Positions 6,590 through 11,391 of a stretch of DNA of 16,521 bases are shown here, piece by piece. Every line of letters begins with the position of its first letter. Position 1 is the stretch's first letter. The translations under genes and the position numbers were made by a program. This DNA is from Acidimicrobiales bacterium (GTDB taxonomy: Bacteria; Actinomycetota; Acidimicrobiia; Acidimicrobiales; Poriferisodaliceae), in the NCBI GenBank assembly GCA_020631315.1, contig JAHDHM010000035.1, forward strand, positions 1-16,521. Direction: 5' to 3'. The notes under the pieces are model-generated. The model did not search any database. It worked only from the letters and a program-made list of their open reading frames with translations, and was not told where the DNA came from.

Positions 6590-7321
6590 GTGCCCCGGCT
6601 CCGGCAGGTCGGCAAGGACGACGCACATCCGTTCGCGCAGGCGGTCTACGGCGCGCTCTTCGGTGAGCGCGACCCGGTCACGGATCCCGGCACCGCGACG
6701 GGCACACCCGGCAACTGGTGGACGGTGTTCGCACTCGTCCCCGACGCGTTCGACCACACGACCGCAGGGTTCCAGTTCTACCGAAGCCCCGATCGGGTGC
6801 TGGCGCCGAAGCTGCGCGAGCTCGGCCAGCTACGCGCCGGTTGGGCGGTCGGCAGCCAGTTCGTGTTCAGCCAGCACTGCAAAGCCGCCCGCGACGTCGG
6901 CTGGTCAGAAGAGTGCATCGAGGCGATCCCTCACTGGCAGGTGGCCGACTGCTTCTCGCCGGTCGAGCGAGCGCTGCTCGCCTACACCGACGCGCTGGCG
7001 ATCGCGCAGGGCCGGGTTCCCGACGGTGTGTTCGACGTGCTGCACGAGCACCTGTCCGACGAGGAGATCCTCGAGTTCACGTACGTGACGTCCACCTACG
7101 TGATGCACGCGACGATGAGCCGCGCACTGCGTCTCGAGTACGACGACGTCGACGATCGGATCGTCGAGGTCGACACGCCGGGCATGGGCAAGACCGGCCT
7201 CGACGTCATGGCCATGGCGGACTCGCCCGTCGACACAGCGGACTCGCCCGTCGACACAGCGGACTCGCCCGTCGACACAGCGGACTCGCCCGTCGACACA
7301 GCGGACTCGCCTGAGGGGTGA
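6590..7321 (+). CDS. Carboxymuconolactone decarboxylase/AhpD-like protein with repeat tail
   Basis: The product is 243 aa from GTG 6590, 21 bp after the Mo hydroxylase gene, so probably in the same operon. The central helices (LAPKLRELGQLRAGWAVGSQFVFSQHCKAARDVGWSEECIEAI) match the CMD fold and its H-x3-A-x3-G signature (H96, A100, G104). The peroxidatic CxxC of AhpD is absent; only C97 lies next to the conserved His. A second helical hairpin (SPVERALLAYTDALAIAQGRVPDGVFDVL, then LSDEEILEFTYVTSTYVMHATMSRAL) completes the usual fold. These proteins are often homo-oligomeric decarboxylases or gamma-lactone/hydroperoxide-related enzymes, but the exact reaction cannot be assigned. Residues from about 210 are four copies of ADSPVDT plus a partial one, an acidic, disordered-looking tail not typical of the family. 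GTG is used as start; an alternative has no better support. Confidence 0.78.
   Translation: MPRLRQVGKDDAHPFAQAVYGALFGERDPVTDPGTATGTPGNWWTVFALVPDAFDHTTAGFQFYRSPDRVLAPKLRELGQLRAGWAVGSQFVFSQHCKAARDVGWSEECIEAIPHWQVADCFSPVERALLAYTDALAIAQGRVPDGVFDVLHEHLSDEEILEFTYVTSTYVMHATMSRALRLEYDDVDDRIVEVDTPGMGKTGLDVMAMADSPVDTADSPVDTADSPVDTADSPVDTADSPEG
7217..7311 (+). repeat. Perfect 21-bp tandem repeat, 4 copies plus an 11-bp partial
   Basis: The unit GCGGACTCGCCCGTCGACAC+A begins at 7217, 7238, 7259 and 7280, with an 11-bp partial copy at 7301. All four full copies are identical, including third codon positions, so the array is young or homogenised. It stays in frame and encodes ADSPVDT repeats at the protein's C-terminus. 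Confidence 0.97.
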
Positions 7322-7324
7322 ACG

Positions 7325-7801
7325 TCAGGCGGCTTCGGCGAGGCGCTTGAGGTTCGCCAGCGCCGATTCGGTCTGACCTTTGAACTGCACCCCGATGCGC
7401 TCGACGACGCTCGCGAAGCCACGGCGGGGCTCGAAACCCTGGCGATACGTGACGATGCAGCCGTCGCCCTCGGCGACGATGGTGACGGACTCGATCATCG
7501 CCTTCAGGAACGGGATCGGCGCCTTCGTGACGGCGAAGGCGAAGTGTTCGCCCGGCGTCCACTCGGTGAAGATCTCTTCGATCTTGGCTGGGCCGGCGGT
7601 CACACGGCGACCGCCGCCGATGCCGACACCGGTGCCGATGCGCTCGACCTTCTTGAGGTCCGTGAACCAGGTGGGCCAGTTCTCGTGATCGGCGATGAAG
7701 CCCCACACCGTCATCGGGTCGGCGTCGATCTCGACGGTCGTGGTGACCGCCACCGGCGCGGTGTCGATCCATTCCGGCGGGTGGGTTGGCATCAACGGCA
7801 T
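7325..7801 (-). CDS. SRPBCC (START-like/polyketide cyclase) family protein
   Basis: The product is 158 aa. It shows the helix-grip pattern of small SRPBCC proteins: VAVTTTVEIDADPMTVWGFIADHENWPTWFTDLKKVE (strand 1, helix, 'D-x-x-x-W-P-x-W' turn), then GVGIGGGRRV and EIFTEWTPGEHFAFAV strands, and a long C-terminal helix (VVERIGVQFKGQTESALANLKRLAE). These proteins bind a hydrophobic ligand in a central cavity; some are cyclases or lipid carriers, and no catalytic residues identify this one. The frame extends to 7876, but ATG 7801 is chosen because a TACCGT box lies 6 nt before it and residues upstream are not family-like. ATG 7792 is a second option. It converges with the CMD-like gene 3 bp away and follows the toxin-antitoxin pair on the same strand. 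Confidence 0.82.
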   Translation of the reverse strand: MPLMPTHPPEWIDTAPVAVTTTVEIDADPMTVWGFIADHENWPTWFTDLKKVERIGTGVGIGGGRRVTAGPAKIEEIFTEWTPGEHFAFAVTKAPIPFLKAMIESVTIVAEGDGCIVTYRQGFEPRRGFASVVERIGVQFKGQTESALANLKRLAEAA

Positions 7802-7807
7802 GGCTGC

Positions 7808-7813
7808 ACGGTA
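7808..7813 (-). promoter_or_regulatory. Putative -10 box (TACCGT) for the SRPBCC gene
   Basis: Read on the minus strand, TACCGT is 6 nt before ATG 7801 and fits TAnnnT. Transcription would begin at or within a base of the ATG, giving a leaderless message. No ribosome-binding site is present. Confidence 0.4.
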
Positions 7814-7853
7814 GTTCGCACAGGAGGCTCGGCCGTCGAGCGGGGGCGACGCC

Positions 7854-8237
7854 TCAGGTCGTGGCCACCGTGACAACGCATGCCGGCCCGGTGGATCGGG
7901 CGATACGAGCGTCCGACGTCACGAGCGGAACGTCCAGCGCTTCGGCCAAGGCGACGAAGGTCGCGTCGTACGCCGAGAGGTTGTGCCGCAGCTCCCACAC
8001 GCGCCGGCTCAGCCCCGTCACATCCAGACGCACGAAGGCGAAGGCGGACCAGTCGTCGACCGCTCTGACGGCAGCGGCCTCGTCGAGCACTCCCCGAAGC
8101 ACGAGCCACCTGAGGGCGTGCAGGACTTCAGCGTCGATCAGGTGTGGGGCGGCGATGGACTCGGTTCGCATGAGAGCCCGGCAGGCTCCCTCTCCGAGGA
8201 GACCGCGGATCGCAGCGGAGCTGTCGAGGACGATCAC
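7854..8237 (-). CDS. PIN-domain toxin ribonuclease, VapC family
   Basis: The product is 127 aa, the normal VapC length. The four acidic residues of the PIN metal site are all visible: D5 in MIVLDSSA, E37 in LIDAEVL, D91 in SAYDATFVALAE and D109 in LVTSDARI. VapC toxins are Mg2+-dependent endoribonucleases that cleave specific RNAs, often initiator tRNA or 23S rRNA, and are held inactive by the partner antitoxin. The GTG start overlaps the antitoxin stop (GTGA), so translation is coupled and the antitoxin is made first. The toxin looks intact. Its target cannot be predicted. Confidence 0.92.
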   Translation of the reverse strand: MIVLDSSAAIRGLLGEGACRALMRTESIAAPHLIDAEVLHALRWLVLRGVLDEAAAVRAVDDWSAFAFVRLDVTGLSRRVWELRHNLSAYDATFVALAEALDVPLVTSDARIARSTGPACVVTVATT

Positions 8238-8455
8238 TCCCCGCGTCGACCCTCGTCGAGCACATCGAGGATGTCATCGAGCGAGACCTCGAGCGACGGT
8301 CGACCATCGAGCAGAGCGGCGTTGTCAGCTCGCTTCGAGAGCTGCGTGAGTTCGCGGGTCGCGAACGCCGACAGACTCATGTTCTCGCGGGCCGCCAGGC
8401 GCTCGAGCCGCTCCCCGACCTCGTCAGGCACATTTCTGAGATACAACGTCCGCAT
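8234..8455 (-). CDS. VapB/FitA-like ribbon-helix-helix antitoxin
   Basis: The product is 73 aa. The N-terminal ribbon-helix-helix fold is clear: strand RTLYLRNVP, helix DEVGERLERLAARENM and helix SLSAFATRELTQLSKRA. The DNA-binding strand carries Arg, Tyr and Arg side chains facing alternate sides. An acidic C-terminal arm (LEVSLDDILDVLDEGRRGE) is the likely toxin-neutralising segment that wraps the PIN active site. This type represses its own operon as a complex with the toxin, consistent with the two GCTAGC sites that overlap the putative promoter just upstream. It sits directly before the vapC-type gene with a 4-nt overlap. Confidence 0.9.
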   Translation of the reverse strand: MRTLYLRNVPDEVGERLERLAARENMSLSAFATRELTQLSKRADNAALLDGRPSLEVSLDDILDVLDEGRRGE

Positions 8456-8462
8456 GGGGGAG

Positions 8463-8481
8463 ATGCTAGCAACCTGCTAGC
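8463..8481 (-). promoter_or_regulatory. vapBC promoter/operator: two GCTAGC palindromes over a TAGCAT -10
   Basis: GCTAGC occurs at 8465-8470 and 8476-8481, centre to centre 11 bp, one helical turn. On the minus strand a TAGCAT box (8468-8463) lies 7 nt before ATG 8455 and overlaps the nearer palindrome. Paired palindromes one turn apart over the -10 are what an RHH antitoxin autorepressor would occupy. Confidence 0.6.
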
Positions 8482-8570
8482 GATCTGCCTTCAGTTGCGC
8501 GCGTCTTCGGTCGGATGAACATCGACGGAACCAGGTGGCGCGCGGGTCAAGGCCCCGTGAGCGCGTTCAT

Positions 8571-8576
8571 TACACT
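8571..8576 (+). promoter_or_regulatory. Putative -10 box (TACACT) for the flavodoxin gene
   Basis: TACACT fits TAnnnT and sits about 23 nt before the start codon, leaving room for the GAGAGGGG ribosome-binding site. The gene therefore appears to have a conventional leader, unlike several neighbours. No convincing -35 box was found. Confidence 0.4.
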
Positions 8577-8599
8577 CTCGGAGGTCGAGAGGGGCAGCC

Positions 8600-9034
8600 A
8601 TGAAGATCGTCGTGCTGTACGAGAGCAGGACCGGCAACACCAAGCGGGCCGCTGAATACGTGGCCGGCGCCGCCGCTGCTGCAGGCGCCGACGTGAAGAT
8701 CGCATCGGTCGCCAGCCCACCGATGGACGACCTCACCAATGCCGACCTCATCTTCATCGGGTCGTGGTGCGACGGCATCATCATCGGCGGACACATGCCG
8801 GGCGGGCGCAAGAACCTCTACAACCTTCCGGACCTGTGGGACATCCCGGTCGCCGGCTTCCTGACCCACGCCGTGCACCCGGGCAAGGTCACCCGAGCCT
8901 TCGCGAAGCTGCTCGCCTACAAGGGCGCCGACGTGAAGCTCGTCCGCACCTTCAAGCGCTCCGACGTCCCCGAGGGCATCGCCGAGTTCGTCGCTGACGC
9001 CATCGCCGCGGCCGGCCTCGAGGTCACCGCCTGA
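8600..9034 (+). CDS. Flavodoxin-like FMN protein
   Basis: The product is 144 aa. It opens with the flavodoxin FMN-phosphate loop: KIVVLYESRTGNTKRAAEYVAG, in which S-R-T-G-N-T fits the [ST]-x-T-G-N-T signature. The second FMN loop is around LIFIGSWCDGIIIGGHMPGG, followed by the later strand-helix units VAGFLTHAVHPGKV and VKLVRTFKRSDVPEGIAEFV. Such proteins carry electrons in the cytoplasm or regulate flavin-dependent enzymes; no partner reductase is adjacent. The start is fixed by GAGAGGGG ending 5 nt before ATG. A TACACT -10-like box lies at 8571-8576. The spacing to the next gene (101 bp, with its own operator-like site) suggests separate transcription. Confidence 0.86.
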   Translation: MKIVVLYESRTGNTKRAAEYVAGAAAAAGADVKIASVASPPMDDLTNADLIFIGSWCDGIIIGGHMPGGRKNLYNLPDLWDIPVAGFLTHAVHPGKVTRAFAKLLAYKGADVKLVRTFKRSDVPEGIAEFVADAIAAAGLEVTA

Positions 9035-9095
9035 CGACAGCAGGGCTGCGGCGCCGGGTGTGGCGTCGCGACTCCGCTCTCCGCGCACCCTTCGG

Positions 9096-9115
9096 TAATG
9101 TCCGTACATACGGAC
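9096..9115 (+). promoter_or_regulatory. Promoter with operator-like palindrome upstream of the rhodanese gene
   Basis: GTCCGTA (9100-9106) and TACGGAC (9109-9115) form a perfect 7-bp inverted repeat with a 2-bp spacer. It overlaps a TAATGT -10-like box at 9096-9101, so a bound dimeric repressor would block initiation. The size and symmetry resemble TetR-type operators, but no regulator gene is adjacent. Confidence 0.55.
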
Positions 9116-9135
9116 TCATCACCCAAGGAGCCGAC

Positions 9136-9606
9136 ATGCGCACCCGACTGCTGATCCCGATCGTCGCACTCGCCGTCGTGCTCGCCGCGTGCGGAGGCGG
9201 CGACGAGACCACCTCCGCGACGGCCGACTCCGTCCCCGACACGACCACCGAGCCGACTGCGACCGAATCAGCCTCTGCCGACGGCCTACGGCTCGTCAGC
9301 GCGGACGATGCCGCAACCGCCCTGGCTTCGCGGACCGACCTCGTGCTCCTCGACGTTCGGACGCCCGAGGAGTTCGCGGACGGCCATGTGGACGGCGCGA
9401 CACTCATCGACTTCTACGGCGCCGACTTCGCCGACCAGCTCGCGGAACTCGACCGCGACGCTAGCTATGTCGTGTACTGCCGCTCCGGCAACCGCAGCGG
9501 CCAGACCGTCGACCTCATGCAGCAGCTCGGCTTCACCGACGTGCAGGACGTCGAGGGTGGGGTGCTCGCCTGGGCCGACGCCGGGCTCCCTCTCACCACA
9601 CCCTGA
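9136..9606 (+). CDS. Rhodanese-domain lipoprotein
   Basis: The product is 156 aa. The N-terminus is a lipoprotein signal: basic MRTRLL, a hydrophobic core, and a lipobox LAAC with Cys19 as the lipidated residue. A Ser/Thr/Glu-rich linker to about residue 55 follows, and then one rhodanese domain: LVLLDVRTPEEFADGHVDGA, the active-site loop C115-R-S-G-N-R and VQDVEGGVLAWADAGLPL. The loop C-R-S-G-N-R is characteristic of single-domain (PspE/GlpE-like) sulfurtransferases that carry a persulfide on the Cys. The enzyme should be anchored to the outer face of the cytoplasmic membrane. The natural sulfur donor and acceptor are unknown. The start is supported by AAGGAG ending 5 nt upstream. Confidence 0.9.
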   Translation: MRTRLLIPIVALAVVLAACGGGDETTSATADSVPDTTTEPTATESASADGLRLVSADDAATALASRTDLVLLDVRTPEEFADGHVDGATLIDFYGADFADQLAELDRDASYVVYCRSGNRSGQTVDLMQQLGFTDVQDVEGGVLAWADAGLPLTTP

Positions 9607-9630
9607 CCGACGCCGACGCCGGCGGGCTCG

Positions 9631-9745
9631 TCACTTGTCGAGCAGCGCCTCTTCGGCCTCGGCCTCGAGCGGCTCGGTGTGCAGGTTTCTGGTGGAAGCC
9701 CTCGGCGATGAGCGTCATGCCGAGCAGCAGCAGACACCGCACGGC
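9631..9745 (-). pseudogene. Decayed 3' end of a TerC-like membrane protein gene
   Basis: On the minus strand one frame reads LLLLGMTLIAEGFHQK (about 9733-9686), which resembles the last-helix region of TerC-family proteins. That helix is normally followed by an IPKGYIY-type segment. Here it is missing, and the matching tail NLHTEPLEAEAEEALLDK plus stop (9687-9631) is in a different frame. The rest of the gene upstream is absent; the pirin gene ends at 9790. The simplest reading is a gene reduced by a 5' loss and an internal deletion that shifted frame. The family assignment rests on a short motif recalled from memory, so confidence is limited. Confidence 0.45.
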
Positions 9746-9789
9746 AATTGCGTCTCCGCCGGGCTGCTGCGAACCCGCTGGCGACGGCG

Positions 9790-10650
9790 TCAGCGAGGCA
9801 GAGGCACCCACTCGTCATGGTCGTCGGGCACCAGAGGGAACCGTTGCCACTCCCATCGAGCCTTCGCGTCCTCGATGGCCTCGGGGTCCGAGTGGACGAA
9901 GTTCCACCAGATGTGACGCTCGCCGACCGGCTCGCCGCCGAGGACCAGTGCACGGCCGTCGCCGGAGATCTCCGGTGTGGAGCCGCGCTCGATCACGGCG
10001 AGCGAGCCCTCGGCGAGTTCCGTTCCGTCGATCCGGAGCGCTCCGTCGAGTGCGACCACAGCCCGTTCGGGTTGGTCGGCGGGCAGCCGGATCTCGCCGT
10101 CGTGGAGCACCAGGTCGACCAGTGCCAGCGGCGACGAACCGGTGATCGGCGCCGCCATCCCGAAGGCCGACCCGACGACGACCTTCACCTCGGCGTCGGA
10201 GTTGCGCTCCCACGGCACCTCCGTGGCAGGGCAGTGCTCGAACCCCGGCGGACCGTCCTCGGCGTCGGTCGGCAGCGCGACCCACAGCTGCGCACCGAAC
10301 ACCTCGAGCGTGGCGTCGACGTCGTCGGGGTGGCTCCGTTCGGTGTGCGTGACACCGGCGCCGCCGGTCATCCAGTTCACGGCGCCCGCGTCGATCGTCT
10401 GCACCGCACCGGTGGAGTCACGGTGCACGGCCCGACCCTCCACCAGGTACGTCAGGGTCGACAGCCCGATGTGTGGGTGCGCGTCGACGCTCATGGCCAC
10501 ACCCGGGGCCAGCGACTCGGGCCCCATGAGGTCGCAGAAGACGAACGGCCCGACCATCCGGCGGCGCCGGAACGGCAGGAGCCGTCGCACGTGACCGGCA
10601 CCGACAGGACGGCGCCGAGGTTCGATCAACAGCTCGACGGCGTCACCCAT
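9790..10650 (-). CDS. Pirin family protein (bicupin)
   Basis: The product is 286 aa, the usual pirin length. The N-terminal cupin has the metal ligands H58 and H60 (DAHPHIGLSTLTYLVEG) and H102 and E104 (GGAGVTHTERS). Upstream are the family segments RRLLPFRRRRMVGPFVFCDLMGP. The second cupin domain follows, ending in GGEPVGERHIWWNFVHSDPE, which is highly conserved in pirins (GEPIGEPIVxxGPFVMNT is a related variant). Pirins bind Fe, and bacterial members include quercetin 2,3-dioxygenases and proteins that affect pyruvate dehydrogenase or redox regulation; the role here is open. It starts 6 nt after the stop of the acyltransferase gene and should be co-transcribed with it. Confidence 0.9.
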   Translation of the reverse strand: MGDAVELLIEPRRRPVGAGHVRRLLPFRRRRMVGPFVFCDLMGPESLAPGVAMSVDAHPHIGLSTLTYLVEGRAVHRDSTGAVQTIDAGAVNWMTGGAGVTHTERSHPDDVDATLEVFGAQLWVALPTDAEDGPPGFEHCPATEVPWERNSDAEVKVVVGSAFGMAAPITGSSPLALVDLVLHDGEIRLPADQPERAVVALDGALRIDGTELAEGSLAVIERGSTPEISGDGRALVLGGEPVGERHIWWNFVHSDPEAIEDAKARWEWQRFPLVPDDHDEWVPLPR

Positions 10651-10656
10651 GCCGGT

Positions 10657-11337
10657 TCAGCTCCGGGCGGCCACGTCGGCGACGGCGCGGTCCATCACGT
10701 CCTGCAGTGCGGCCCGTAGTTGCACCGTGAAGGCCGACACCTCCTTGCGCTTCACCCGGCCCTCCGGTGCAGCGAGTTCGATCGGCTCGCCGACGACGAT
10801 GCTCACCGTGCTGCGCTTCGGGAACTTGCCGCCCGGTGGCATGGCCGCCTCGGTGCCGGCGATACCGACGGGCACGACCGTCGCCCCGGCACGCAACGCC
10901 ATGAATGACGTGCCGTCGAAGATCTCGGCGATGTCGTCGCCCGACTGTCGTGTGCCCTCGGGGAAGACGAGCACCCGCTCGCCCTGGGCGAGAAGGTCCT
11001 CTGCCGTTCGCATGGCTTCGCGGTCGGCCGAGCCTCGCTTGACCGGGAACGAGCCGAGCGCGGTGACGATCCAGCCGAGCACGGGGTTGCTGAACAACGA
11101 CTCCTTCGACAGCGACCGGCACCGCCACTGCGGTGCTGCACCCAACAGCGGCGCGTCGAGATTCGACCGATGCGTCGGGGCGATGATCGCCGGCGTGCCG
11201 ACGTCGAGGTGCTCGCGCCCGATGATGTTCACCCTGAAATAGGGGTAGAGCGCCGTCCGGATCGACACCCGGATGAAGACGTAGAACCACCAGCCGGCGC
11301 GACCCTTGGCCGAGAACAGCCCTCGATTTCCGTCCAC
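10657..11337 (-). CDS. 1-acyl-glycerol-3-phosphate acyltransferase (PlsC-type)
   Basis: The product is 226 aa from GTG 11337. It has the PlsC/LPLAT motifs: H-x4-D at H56-D61 (PTHRSNLDAPLL), the substrate-contact region RGSADREAM, FPEGTR at 125-130, and PVGIAGTEAAMP as block IV. It transfers an acyl chain from acyl-ACP or acyl-CoA to the sn-2 position of lysophosphatidate, on the cytoplasmic face of the membrane. A hydrophobic N-terminal stretch (WWFYVFIRVSIRTALYPYF) is a likely membrane anchor. The frame runs to 11460, but AGGGAG ends 5 nt before GTG 11337 and this keeps it clear of the divergent helicase gene. It leads a two-gene operon with pirin. Confidence 0.86.
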   Translation of the reverse strand: MDGNRGLFSAKGRAGWWFYVFIRVSIRTALYPYFRVNIIGREHLDVGTPAIIAPTHRSNLDAPLLGAAPQWRCRSLSKESLFSNPVLGWIVTALGSFPVKRGSADREAMRTAEDLLAQGERVLVFPEGTRQSGDDIAEIFDGTSFMALRAGATVVPVGIAGTEAAMPPGGKFPKRSTVSIVVGEPIELAAPEGRVKRKEVSAFTVQLRAALQDVMDRAVADVAARS

Positions 11338-11375
11338 GTGCACTCCCTGGGCGAAGCGATGTCGCGCCCCCTGGG

Positions 11376-11381
11376 TAGCCT
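11376..11381 (+). promoter_or_regulatory. Putative -10 box (TAGCCT) of the helicase gene
   Basis: TAGCCT fits TAnnnT and is 10 nt before ATG 11392. A start site about 7 nt downstream would leave only 2-4 leader bases. It also lies upstream of, and does not overlap, the divergent acyltransferase start at 11337. Confidence 0.35.
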
Positions 11382-11391
11382 CGCACAGGCG

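Noticed and set aside
4169..6757. 862-codon open frame on the minus strand
   Set aside because: It is antisense to the Mo hydroxylase, with a His/Gly/Asp/Val-rich sequence showing no domain pattern.
7217..7311. 21-bp repeats as a CRISPR array
   Set aside because: Copies are directly adjacent with no spacers, and the array is in frame within a gene.
11170..11391. Upstream extension of the helicase frame
   Set aside because: It would overlap the divergent acyltransferase gene and shows no domain. The CxxC motif and a -10-like box support ATG 11392.
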